This document shows positions 17,117-24,922 of a stretch of 64,000 bases of DNA, in pieces. Made by a program: the position numbers and the translations under genes. Location: assembly GCF_013410745.1 (NCBI RefSeq), contig NZ_JACCFY010000001.1, positions 2,108,001-2,172,000 of the forward strand. The letters run 5' to 3'. A model generated the notes under the pieces. That model saw only the letters and a list, made by a program, of their open reading frames with translations. It searched no databases and was not told the origin of the DNA. The DNA is from Nesterenkonia xinjiangensis (lineage in GTDB: Bacteria > Actinomycetota > Actinomycetes > Actinomycetales > Micrococcaceae). The first letter of the stretch is position 1. The number at the start of each line of letters is the position of its first letter.

Positions 17117-17172
17117 GATGTCTCCTGAGGGTTCATCGGGCGGCTGAGGTCGCGGTCGGGGCGGCGAGAATC

Positions 17173-17240
17173 GTGAGGTGCTTCACAATCTTGATGCGAT
17201 GATGTTAGCGTATGTGAACTCGCAGCGCGAGATTCACATA
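17173..17240. promoter_or_regulatory. Divergent ltnD/otnK control region with two dyads
   Basis: Dyad 1 is TATGTGAA (17211-17218) facing TTCACATA (17233-17240), with CTCGC and GCGAG as inner arms. Dyad 2 is GTGAGG-TG-CTTCAC at 17173-17186. A minus-strand -10 hexamer, TACGCT (17207-17212), touches dyad 1 and would serve ltnD. The shared TGTGAA/TTCACA half-site makes these candidate operators for the DeoR protein encoded in the operon (inference). Confidence 0.6.
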
Positions 17241-17295
17241 TCAGAACATCCAGGGTGGTGGTGCCGTCCTGGGCACTCCAGGAGAGGTGGGCAGG

Positions 17296-18603
17296 ATGCC
17301 GCTTCGACTCGGCGTCATCGCCGATGACTTCACCGGCGCGACAGACATCGCCGGCTTCCTCGTGGCCGCCGGCCTGCGCACGGTGCAGCTCAACGATCCG
17401 AGACCGGGAACGTACCTGCCCGCCGATCCCGACGCCGTCGTGATCAGCCTCAAGACGCGCTCCATTCCCGCAGCGGACGCGGTGGCGCAGAGCCTCGCCG
17501 CCTGCCGCCTGCTCGAGGAGCTCGGTGCCGAGCGCATCGTCTTCAAATACTGCTCCACCTTCGACTCCACAGCGGAGGGCAACATCGGCCCGGTCACCGA
17601 CGCGCTGCTGGACCGGCTCGGCGAGGACCTCACGGTCGTCGTCCCCGCGCTGCCGGTCAACGGTCGCACCGTCTACCAGGGGCACCTCTTCGTCTATGAC
17701 CAGCTGCTGCACGAATCCGGCATGCGTGACCATCCGGTGACCCCGATGCGGGACTCGAACCTCCTGCGGCTCCTGGAGGCGCAGAGCACCGGACGGGCGA
17801 GGAACATCCCCTACACGGTGGTCAGCGCCGGTCCGGAGGCCGTCCGGGAAGCCCTGGCCCAGGCCCGGCGAGACGGCGTACGCTACGCCGTCCTCGACGC
17901 TCTGGACATGAGCCACCTGGACACCATCGGTGCAGCCACCGCGGACATGCGCCTGGTCACCGGCGGTTCAGGGCTCGGATCCGGCATCGCACGCGCGCTG
18001 ACCGGAGCATCCGATGCGAGCCAGGACGCGGCGCAGCATGCTCCTGAGAAGAGCTGGAGCTTCACCGCCGGACACACGGTGGTGCTCTCCGGGTCCTGCT
18101 CCGAGATGACCCGGCGGCAGGTCGCCGCGTACCGTCCGCTGGCACCCAGTCTGACCGTCGACGTCGCCGAGGTCCTCGGCCGGGGAGCAGACTACGTCGC
18201 CGAGGTGGCCGCCTGGGCGGAGGACGCCCAGCGAGGCACCGAGTCTGCGCCGCTGGTCTCCGCGACCGCTCCGCCGGAGGAGGTCCGGGGCTGGCAGGAC
18301 CGGTACGGCGCGGCGCGCGTCTCCGCCGCCGTCGAGGAGTTCTTCGGCCGCCTCGCCTCCGCGCTGCACGCACGCGGCACCACACGGTTCATCACCGCCG
18401 GTGGGGAGACCTCCGGCGCGGTCACCCAAGCGCTGGAAGTCACAGGCTTCGAGGTGGGGCCGCAGATCGCGCCCGGCGTTCCCTGGACCCGCACCCTCGA
18501 CACCGGTGCCGATCGGGTGGACCTCGCCCTGAAGTCGGGCAACTTCGGCACGGAGGACTTCTTCTCCGCAGCCCAGCGCCTCGTCACAGGCAGGCACACG
18601 TGA
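17296..18603 (+). CDS. otnK: 3-oxo-tetronate 4-kinase (four-carbon acid sugar kinase, DUF1537)
   Basis: The 435-residue protein has the N-terminal DUF1537 signature RLGVIADDFTGATDIAGFLV, then KYCSTFDSTAEGNIGPVTDAL and PALPVNGRTVYQGHLFV. The C-terminal nucleotide-binding half includes VLSGSCSEMTRRQ and FITAGGETSGAVTQAL..GVPWTR. It phosphorylates 3-oxo-tetronate at O4 with ATP. The ATG at 17296 has GGAGAGG 8 nt upstream; an in-frame GTG three codons earlier lacks this spacing. It leads the + operon otnK-otnI-deoR-denD-gntP-otnC. Confidence 0.93.
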   Translation: MPLRLGVIADDFTGATDIAGFLVAAGLRTVQLNDPRPGTYLPADPDAVVISLKTRSIPAADAVAQSLAACRLLEELGAERIVFKYCSTFDSTAEGNIGPVTDALLDRLGEDLTVVVPALPVNGRTVYQGHLFVYDQLLHESGMRDHPVTPMRDSNLLRLLEAQSTGRARNIPYTVVSAGPEAVREALAQARRDGVRYAVLDALDMSHLDTIGAATADMRLVTGGSGLGSGIARALTGASDASQDAAQHAPEKSWSFTAGHTVVLSGSCSEMTRRQVAAYRPLAPSLTVDVAEVLGRGADYVAEVAAWAEDAQRGTESAPLVSATAPPEEVRGWQDRYGAARVSAAVEEFFGRLASALHARGTTRFITAGGETSGAVTQALEVTGFEVGPQIAPGVPWTRTLDTGADRVDLALKSGNFGTEDFFSAAQRLVTGRHT

Positions 18604-18635
18604 CCGCCCCGCAGCCCACCAGAACCGGAGACCCG

Positions 18636-19427
18636 ATGCCCCGCTTCGCCGCGAACCTGAGCATGATGTTCACCGAGCTGCCTTTCCTGGACCGGTTCCA
18701 GGCCGCAGCCGACGCCGGGTTCACCGGCGTCGAGTACCTGTTCCCCTATGACCACGAGGCCTCGGTCGTCGCCGAGGCGCGCCGCCGTGCCGGCGTCGAG
18801 CAGGTGCTCTTCAACATGCCCCCGGGAGACTGGGCCGCCGGTGAGCGCGGCCTGGCCACCCTGCCCGGCCGCGAGGACGAGTTCCGCGCCGGCGTCGAGA
18901 CGGCGCTGTGGTATGCCGAGGCGCTGGGCTGCCGGCAGCTGCACGCGATGGCCGGGGTCCCCGGCGCTGACGCCGGCACGCCGCAGGAGCTGCGGGAGCG
19001 CTACGTCGCACGGGTCCGGCACGCCGCCGAGCAGGCCGCCGCCCACGATGTGCGGGTGCTGATCGAACCGATCAACACCCGCGACATGCCCGGCTACTTC
19101 CTGGACTCCGTGGACCTCGCCCGGGACCTGATCCAGGAGATCGACCACCCCGCCGTCGCCCTGCAGCTGGATCTCTATCACGCCCAGGTCATCCAGGGTG
19201 ACCTCACCGAACTCATCCGAGCCACCGCGGGGATCACCGCCCACGTGCAGATCGCCTCCGTGCCGGACCGTCACGAGCCCGACGGCGGCGAGCTGGACCT
19301 CACCCACCTGCTCAGCGTGCTGGAGGAGACCGGCTACACCGGATGGATCGGCTGCGAGTACCGCCCAGCGGGGGAGACCCAGGCCGGCCTCGGCTGGCTG
19401 CAGCAGGTCAGGGAGGCGCACCGATGA
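18636..19427 (+). CDS. otnI: 2-oxo-tetronate isomerase (hydroxypyruvate isomerase family)
   Basis: The 263-residue TIM-barrel protein reads PRFAANLSMMFTELPFLDRF at the start, with the family stretches GFTGVEYLFPY, LIEPINTRDMPGYFL (metal-binding Glu), LQLDLYHAQ and HVQIASVPDRHEPDGGE. It interconverts 2-oxo- and 3-oxo-tetronate between the dehydrogenases and OtnK. The ATG at 18636 has GGAGA at good spacing. A GTG at 18600 overlapping the otnK stop (GTGA) is an alternative that would add 12 residues. Its stop overlaps the deoR start (ATGA). Confidence 0.92.
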   Translation: MPRFAANLSMMFTELPFLDRFQAAADAGFTGVEYLFPYDHEASVVAEARRRAGVEQVLFNMPPGDWAAGERGLATLPGREDEFRAGVETALWYAEALGCRQLHAMAGVPGADAGTPQELRERYVARVRHAAEQAAAHDVRVLIEPINTRDMPGYFLDSVDLARDLIQEIDHPAVALQLDLYHAQVIQGDLTELIRATAGITAHVQIASVPDRHEPDGGELDLTHLLSVLEETGYTGWIGCEYRPAGETQAGLGWLQQVREAHR

Positions 19428-20221
19428 TCCCCGACGAGCGACGCCGCCGGCTGTTGCACCTGGTCGAGGAGCAGGGCTCGGCCAGCATCGCCGCGCTCAC
19501 CGAGGCCTTGGGCGTCTCCCATATGACGGTCCGCCGCGACGTCAGCCGCCTGGAGGAGGCCGGCCGGCTCGTCTCGGTCGCCGGAGGGGTGACGCTGCCC
19601 TCCCGCATCGCTCTGGACGCCACCCACCAGACCAAGCTGGGGCTGAGGCCCTCGGAGAAGGAGCACATCGCTGCCCGGGCTGCGCAGCTGGTCGGCGATG
19701 GCGACGTCATCTACCTCGACGCCGGCACCACGATGCTCGCCCTGGCCCGGCAGCTGGTGGATCGGGCCGTCGAGCATGCCCGGCAGGATACCGGGCCGAC
19801 AGGCCCCGGGGACATCATCACCAATGACCTCGCCGTGGCCGCCGCCGCGGGAGAGCACCCGACCGCCCGGGTCCACGTGCTGGGCGGCCAGCTGGACAGC
19901 GCGAACCTCTCCACGCAGGGGCCGCTCGCCGCCGCGGAGCTGGACGAGTACAACATCGACCTCGCCTTCGTCTCCGCCTCCTCCTTCGACCTGCGCGGAC
20001 TGTCTGTGCCATCGGACGCCAAGACCGTGGTCAAGCGCGCCCTGGTGGACAACGCCACCCATGCGTACCTGGCCACCGACAGCAGCAAGTACGGGAAGGT
20101 CGCGGCGTTCCGCGCCGTCCCCTTCGGCGCGTTCGACGGTCTCATCACCGACTCCGACCTGCCCGAGGCCGCTCGTGAGCGTGCCCGGGATCTCGGCGTC
20201 GAGCTGCTCATCACCGACTGA
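19424..20221 (+). CDS. DeoR-family transcriptional regulator of the acid-sugar operon
   Basis: The 265-residue protein has an N-terminal DeoR winged helix (residues 4-55: ERRRRLLHLVEEQGSASIAALTEALGVSHMTVRRDVSRLEEAGRL). The sugar-phosphate sensor domain contains VIYLDAGTTMLALA, IITNDLAVA and YLATDSSKYGKVA. The start is ATG at 19424, overlapping the otnI stop, so the genes are translationally coupled. Being inside the operon, it probably represses it and responds to a phosphorylated four-carbon intermediate (inference). Confidence 0.92.
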   Translation: MIPDERRRRLLHLVEEQGSASIAALTEALGVSHMTVRRDVSRLEEAGRLVSVAGGVTLPSRIALDATHQTKLGLRPSEKEHIAARAAQLVGDGDVIYLDAGTTMLALARQLVDRAVEHARQDTGPTGPGDIITNDLAVAAAAGEHPTARVHVLGGQLDSANLSTQGPLAAAELDEYNIDLAFVSASSFDLRGLSVPSDAKTVVKRALVDNATHAYLATDSSKYGKVAAFRAVPFGAFDGLITDSDLPEAARERARDLGVELLITD

Positions 20222-20256
20222 CCCGCCCCCCCCACCTCCTGCGAAAGGACCCATCC

Positions 20257-21216
20257 ATGCACGTCATCGTCACCGGGGGTGCCGGCTTCCTCGGAAGCCG
20301 CGTCATCACCGCCCTGCTGGAGTCCCACGACGCTGGAAGCCTCGGCTTTCCAGTGGAGAAGGTCACCTCCCTGGATCTGGCCGAGAGCCCGGTGCCGGAC
20401 TCGCGCGTCGTCTCCGTGGTGGGCGACGTCGCTGACCCGCAGACGCTCTCCGACGTCGTCGAGACCGACACTGCGGCGATCTATCACCTGGCCGCAGTGC
20501 TCAGCGGAGGCTCGGAGGACGACTTCGACCTCGCCCACCGGGTCAACGTGGACGCGACCCGTCACCTGCTCGAGGCCGCCCGTGCGCTGGGCACCGCCCC
20601 GCGATTCGTGTTCACCAGCTCCATCGCCGTCTTCGGCGGGACGATGCCCGACGTCGTCCCGGCGAACCTGGCCGTGCAGCCCGAGTCCACCTATGGGGCC
20701 ACCAAGGCCATCGGAGAGCTGCTGGTCAACGAGTACTCCCGGCGCGGATTCGTGGACGCCCGGATCTGCCGGCTGCCCACCATCTCGGTGCGGCCCGGTC
20801 GCCCCAACACTGCCGTCTCATCGTTCGCCAGCGGGATCATCCGCGAGCCGCTGCAGGGCGAGCCTTCCGTGTGCCCCGTGCCTCGGGACACCCGCCTGTG
20901 GCTCTCCTCCCCGGACACCGTGGTCGCCAACCTGGTGCACGCCGTCCGGCTCGACCCCGCTCAGCTGCCCGGCTGGAGGGTGCTCAACCTTCCCGGCGTC
21001 ACCGTCACGGTGGCCGAGATGCTGGAGAGCCTCGAACGCGTGGGCGGAGCCGAGGCGCTGGCGCTGGTCTCCCACGAGCAGGACGAAGAGATCAGCCGGA
21101 TCGTCCGCTCCTGGCCGGGAGCCTTCGACGTCGACCGCCTCCTCGCGCTGGGCTTCCGCCCGGACTCCAGCTTCGAGGACGCGGTGAAGCAGTACCGAGA
21201 CGAATTCGTCGCCTGA
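20257..21216 (+). CDS. denD: D-erythronate dehydrogenase (extended SDR)
   Basis: The 319-residue NAD-dependent extended SDR has TGGAGFLGSR at residues 6-15, IYHLAAVLSGGSEDDFDLAHRVNVD, FTSSIAVFGG (Ser), and the catalytic Tyr146/Lys150 pair in YGATK. The RLPTISVRPGRPNTAVSSFASGIIREPLQG stretch is characteristic of DenD. It oxidises D-erythronate to 2-oxo-tetronate, feeding the same OtnI-OtnK-OtnC route as LtnD. GAAAGGA lies upstream of the ATG. Confidence 0.92.
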   Translation: MHVIVTGGAGFLGSRVITALLESHDAGSLGFPVEKVTSLDLAESPVPDSRVVSVVGDVADPQTLSDVVETDTAAIYHLAAVLSGGSEDDFDLAHRVNVDATRHLLEAARALGTAPRFVFTSSIAVFGGTMPDVVPANLAVQPESTYGATKAIGELLVNEYSRRGFVDARICRLPTISVRPGRPNTAVSSFASGIIREPLQGEPSVCPVPRDTRLWLSSPDTVVANLVHAVRLDPAQLPGWRVLNLPGVTVTVAEMLESLERVGGAEALALVSHEQDEEISRIVRSWPGAFDVDRLLALGFRPDSSFEDAVKQYRDEFVA

Positions 21217-21268
21217 TGAAGGAACACCCGTCCCACCCTGGGGTCGGGAGCGTGTCAAGGAGGACACC

Positions 21269-22675
21269 ATGACAGAGACAGACACTGCAGGGCTCACCGA
21301 GATCACCGCCGTGATCGGCCTCGCGGCCGCGGTCGCGCTGCTGATCTTCCTCGTGCTGCGGACGAAGGTCCACGCCGTGCTCGCCCTGATCATCGCCGCC
21401 TCGATCGCCGGCCTCGCCGCCGGCATGGCGCCAGCGAGCGTCGTCGAGGCCATCACCACCGGCTTCGGTGCGACCCTGTCCACCATCGGCCTGGTGATCG
21501 GGCTGGGCGTGATGATGGGCCGCGTGCTGGAGGCCTCCGGCGCGGCAGAGAAGCTCGCCGTCACGCTGATCCGCTGGCTGGGGAGGAAGAAGGAGGAATG
21601 GGCGCTCGCCGGAGCGGGATTCATCATCTCCATCCCGATCTTCGTGGACAGCGCCTTCGTGATCCTCTCCCCGCTGGTGAAGTCACTGAGCCGCACCTCC
21701 GGCCGGTCCCTGCTGACCCTGGGCATCGCGCTCGCCGGGGGCCTGACCGTCACCCACCATGCGGTGCCGCCCACCCCGGGCCCGCTGGGCGCGGCCGGGA
21801 TCTTCGGCGTCGGCGTCGGGGAGATGATCCTCTGGGGCGTGATCCTGACCATTCCGTCCCTGCTGTGCGTGGTGCTCTACGCGAAGATCATGGGGCCGCG
21901 CATCGAGGCGATGATCGAGGCGGACACCGGGGAGAAGCTGTCTCCCCAGGAGGCCTTCGCCGAGTTCGAAGATCGCGCCGTCGAGCGGGAGCGCGAGCTG
22001 CCCTCGCTGACGATCTCCGTGATGCCGATCTTCGCGCCGATCGTGCTGATCTTCCTCAACACCTTCTCCACCAACCTGACCGAGGCCGGTGTGCTCGCCC
22101 TGCCGGAGTGGCTCGTGCAGGGTGCGGCGTTCCTGGGGAACCCGGTGATTGCCCTGCTGATCGGTGTGCTGATCGCCGTCTACGGACTGACCCGCGGGCA
22201 GGACCGCCAGGGCACGATCGCGGACCTGGAGAAGGGCGTGGAGAGCGCGGGCATCATCCTGCTGGTCACCGGTGCCGGTGGTGCGCTGGGCGCGGTGCTG
22301 CGTGAGAGCGGCACCGGCGACGCGATCGGGGAGTGGGCCGCCGGGCTGGCGCTGCCGGCGGTGCTGATCCCCTTCGTCATCGCCACGATCGTGCGGGCGA
22401 TCCAGGGTTCGGGGACGGTCGCGATCATCACCGCGGCCTCCATTTCTGCTCCGATCATGGCGCAGATGCCAGATGTGAACATGGTCCTGGCCGCCCAGGC
22501 GGCCTGCCTGGGATCCATGTTCTTCGGCTATTTCAACGACAGCCTGTTCTGGGTGGTGAACCGGATGCTGGGAGTCAAGAACGCCAAGCATCAGATGCTC
22601 ACCTGGTCGGTGCCCACCACCATCGCCTGGGCGGTGAGCCTGGTGACCCTGCTGATCATCAGCGCCGTCGTATGA
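21269..22675 (+). CDS. GntP-family gluconate/acid-sugar permease
   Basis: The 468-residue protein has about 12-13 membrane helices and GntP landmarks: ALIIAASIAGLAAGM, GFGATLSTIGLVIGLGVMMGRVLE, FIISIPIFVDSAFVILSPLVK, TVTHHAVPPTPGPLGAAGIFG, and a C-terminal QGSGTVAIITAASI..FFGYFNDSLFWVVNRMLG. Its position between denD and otnC implies it imports erythronate and/or threonate with protons. AAGGAGG lies 5-6 nt before the ATG. Confidence 0.93.
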   Translation: MTETDTAGLTEITAVIGLAAAVALLIFLVLRTKVHAVLALIIAASIAGLAAGMAPASVVEAITTGFGATLSTIGLVIGLGVMMGRVLEASGAAEKLAVTLIRWLGRKKEEWALAGAGFIISIPIFVDSAFVILSPLVKSLSRTSGRSLLTLGIALAGGLTVTHHAVPPTPGPLGAAGIFGVGVGEMILWGVILTIPSLLCVVLYAKIMGPRIEAMIEADTGEKLSPQEAFAEFEDRAVERERELPSLTISVMPIFAPIVLIFLNTFSTNLTEAGVLALPEWLVQGAAFLGNPVIALLIGVLIAVYGLTRGQDRQGTIADLEKGVESAGIILLVTGAGGALGAVLRESGTGDAIGEWAAGLALPAVLIPFVIATIVRAIQGSGTVAIITAASISAPIMAQMPDVNMVLAAQAACLGSMFFGYFNDSLFWVVNRMLGVKNAKHQMLTWSVPTTIAWAVSLVTLLIISAVV

Positions 22676-22723
22676 TCGCAGACGCGATCGGACCCCAGCA
22701 CCCGCAGACGAGAGGACACCGCA

Positions 22724-23341
22724 TTGACGGAGCAGCAGCTGCGTGAGCAGCTCGTGGAGATCGGAGCCAGCCTGTTCGACCGGGGGTTCTCGGTGGGCAG
22801 CGCCGGGAACCTGAGCGTGCGCACCCGTGACGGCTTCCTCATGACGCCCACGAACTCGTCGCTGGGACGGCTCACGGCGGACTCGCTCGCGGAGCTGGAC
22901 CATGGGTGGAACCATGTGGGCGGGCCCCGGCCGTCCAAAGAGGTGGTGATGCATCGAGCGCTCTACGAGGTGCGTCCCGAGGCCCAGGCCGTCGTGCACC
23001 TGCACTCCACCTACGTGACGGCGGTGAGCTGCCTGGCCGAGGAGGGCCCGGTGATCCCGGCCCTGACACCGTACTTCGTGATGCGGGTGGGCCGTGAGGT
23101 GCCGATGGTTCCCTACTTCCGTCCTGGGTCGGCGGAGGTGGACGTCGAGCTGCGCGCCGCCGCGCGGCAGGGGCCGGCGGTGGTCCTGGCGAACCACGGA
23201 TCGATCGTGGCCGGAGAGTCGCTGGAGGCGGCGTCGAACGCCGCCGAGGAGCTCGAGGTGTCCGCACAGCTGGCGTTCCTGGTCAGGGATCGCTCGGTGC
23301 GGCCGTTGACCGAGGCTCAGATCCAGGAGCTGCTGGACTGA
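22724..23341 (+). CDS. otnC: 3-oxo-tetronate 4-phosphate decarboxylase (class II aldolase family)
   Basis: The 205-residue protein has class II aldolase/adducin-fold features: GFSVGSAGNLSVRTRDGFLMTPTNSSLG, PSKEVVMH (catalytic Glu), zinc ligands in HLHSTY, and a third His in LANHGSIVAG. It decarboxylates 3-oxo-tetronate 4-phosphate to dihydroxyacetone phosphate, completing the pathway. The start is TTG at 22724 with AGAGGA 8 nt upstream; no ATG or GTG fits better. It is the last gene of the operon. Confidence 0.92.
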   Translation: MTEQQLREQLVEIGASLFDRGFSVGSAGNLSVRTRDGFLMTPTNSSLGRLTADSLAELDHGWNHVGGPRPSKEVVMHRALYEVRPEAQAVVHLHSTYVTAVSCLAEEGPVIPALTPYFVMRVGREVPMVPYFRPGSAEVDVELRAAARQGPAVVLANHGSIVAGESLEAASNAAEELEVSAQLAFLVRDRSVRPLTEAQIQELLD

Positions 23342-23474
23342 GCTCGCCCGCTTCGCCCCGCCTTCACGTCGAGTGGGGAGGAGGGACCGTCCCTGAGGCC
23401 GTTCGGTGGTCCGGTCCGCCTCGCCCGCGATAGTGTGAAGGTTGGTGAACCTTCGTCTTCCGAGGAGCTCGTGC

Positions 23475-24266
23475 ATGTCAGCAGCAGATGAACTCGACGG
23501 CCCGTTCGAGAAGCGGTTCGTGGCCCTGGGCGATTCGTTCACCGAGGGTGTCGGGGACATCGACCCTTCGAGCCCCAACGACTGCCGCGGCTGGGCCGAC
23601 CGGGTCGCCGCGCAGCTGATCGCCAACGACTCCTCCTGGGGATACGCGAACCTGGCGATCCGAGGGAAGAAGATCGGCCAGGTCCTCGACGAGCAGCTCG
23701 AGACCGCGCTGGCCATGGAACCCACGCTGGTGACCATCTACGCCGGCGGCAACGACATCCTCCGCCCGCTGGTCAACATCGACGGTCTCATGGCCCGCTA
23801 CCGGCATGCGGTGAAGAAGCTGGTGGACTCCGGCGCCAGGGTCGTGATGTTCACCGGATTCGACTCGGCCAAGGCGCCGCTGTTCAAGGCCACCCGCGGT
23901 CGCACCGCCATCTACAACGAGCACGTGCGCAAGATCGCCGATGACCTCGACATCGATCTCGTCGACTTCTGGCACATGAAGGAGTTCCAGGACTGGCGAT
24001 ACTGGGATGTGGACCGCATGCACCTGGGCATCGCCGGCCACACCCGCATGGCGAAGGCGGTCCTGAAGGTGCTCGGGGAGACCGACGAGATCGACGACCC
24101 GGAGATCGAGGAGCTTCCGCCGCTCTCCCTGCTGGAGAAGACCGTGGACAACGTCAGCTGGGGCCGTGAACACGTCTACCCGTGGGTGAAGCGGCGCCTG
24201 ACCGGGCGCTCCTCCGGCGATGACATGTCTCCGAAGTACCCGGAACTGACCTCCCGCATCTGGTGA
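23475..24266 (+). CDS. SGNH/GDSL-family hydrolase
   Basis: The 263-residue protein has block I VALGDSFTEGVGD (nucleophile Ser21), Gly in NLAIRGKKIG, block III YAGGNDIL, and block V DRMHLGIAGH (Asp/His). These are the full SGNH catalytic set. There is no signal peptide, so it acts in the cytoplasm as an esterase or lipase-like enzyme on an unknown ester. The ATG at 23475 has GAGGAG upstream, and TAGTGT at about 23431 is a possible -10. Confidence 0.9.
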   Translation: MSAADELDGPFEKRFVALGDSFTEGVGDIDPSSPNDCRGWADRVAAQLIANDSSWGYANLAIRGKKIGQVLDEQLETALAMEPTLVTIYAGGNDILRPLVNIDGLMARYRHAVKKLVDSGARVVMFTGFDSAKAPLFKATRGRTAIYNEHVRKIADDLDIDLVDFWHMKEFQDWRYWDVDRMHLGIAGHTRMAKAVLKVLGETDEIDDPEIEELPPLSLLEKTVDNVSWGREHVYPWVKRRLTGRSSGDDMSPKYPELTSRIW

Positions 24267-24317
24267 GGTCCGGAGCCTCGAGCCGCCGGCGCTGATCCGG
24301 GCTGCGGCAGGGCTTCC

Positions 24318-24350
24318 GCTCAGGGTCGGCTCAGGGTCGGCTCAGGGTCG
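24318..24350. repeat. 11-bp triplicated tandem repeat
   Basis: Three perfect copies of GCTCAGGGTCG begin 52 nt after the GDSL stop codon. The sequence differs from the triplicates at 12751 and 46772, but position (after a stop) and copy number are the same. Confidence 0.85.
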
Positions 24351-24414
24351 GATGTCGACGCCCGTCGACACCGGCTGTCGCCTGGGGGCGAATGTGCGGT
24401 GATCCAGGGCTCCG

Positions 24415-24420
24415 TAGCGT
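24415..24420 (+). promoter_or_regulatory. Leaderless -10 hexamer TAGCGT of the membrane protein / oxidase pair
   Basis: TAGCGT, a 7-nt gap (CGGAGGC), then the ATG at 24428. The GGAGG inside the gap is only 1 nt from the ATG, too close for normal use, which favours a leaderless start. Confidence 0.5.
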
Positions 24421-24427
24421 CGGAGGC

Positions 24428-24922
24428 ATGGATCGACCAGCCACCCAGACGACGGTTCAGCCCTCTGGTTGCCCCCGCCGCTCGCCGCAGGGCCTCGCCG
24501 TCGGCGTCGCCCTGACCTGCCGGTGGCTGTTCACCGGTGCGGTGGTGGTGCAGACGCTGATGGTCCTCGTCCAGCCGTTCCTCGCCGGCGGAAGCTTGGA
24601 CGGGCATGCTGCGGCGCTGACGGCGCACGCCATCATCGGCGGTCTCCTCGTACCGGCCTCCATGGCCCTGGTGATCCTCGGCGTGCTGTGGTGGAGACCC
24701 GGCGGCGGCACCGTCTGGGGGCCGTCCCTGGCCCTGCTGCTGGTCGTGATGGTGATCGGCCAGGTCGCACTCGGGCACCTGCATCTGCTCAGCGTCCATG
24801 TGCCCCTCGGCGCGGTCATCCTGCTGGTGACGTGCCTGCTGTGCCTGCTCGCTCTCCGGGGCGTCTCCGGGCGCCGTGCCGCGCGGACCCGGTCCGGGCT
24901 CCAGGCCGAGGGCGTCCGATGA
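24428..24922 (+). CDS. Four-helix membrane protein preceding multicopper oxidase
   Basis: The 164-residue protein has four hydrophobic helices: FTGAVVVQTLMVLVQPFL, AHAIIGGLLVPASMALVILGVL, WGPSLALLLVVMVIGQVAL and LGAVILLVTCLLCLLAL. Histidines lie near the helix ends (AAALTAHAI, LGHLHLLSVHVPLG), as in small haem- or metal-binding membrane proteins. No function can be assigned with certainty. Its stop overlaps the start of the multicopper oxidase gene (ATGA), so the two are translationally coupled and may work in one process, such as electron delivery or copper handling (inference). An earlier ATG at 24392 is possible. Confidence 0.72.
   Translation: MDRPATQTTVQPSGCPRRSPQGLAVGVALTCRWLFTGAVVVQTLMVLVQPFLAGGSLDGHAAALTAHAIIGGLLVPASMALVILGVLWWRPGGGTVWGPSLALLLVVMVIGQVALGHLHLLSVHVPLGAVILLVTCLLCLLALRGVSGRRAARTRSGLQAEGVR

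Noticed and set aside
23367-23379. CGTCGAGTGGGGA resembling one end of family B
   Set aside because: One G short of the family tip and no facing complement within 100 nt; it could be chance or a remnant, so it is not annotated.
21683-23737. 684-residue minus-strand frame
   Set aside because: Shadow of gntP and otnC; His/Arg/Gly-rich with no domain.
24469-24918. 150-residue N-terminal extension of the multicopper oxidase
   Set aside because: It is the shadow frame of the membrane-protein gene; the twin-arginine signal begins right after the ATG at 24919.
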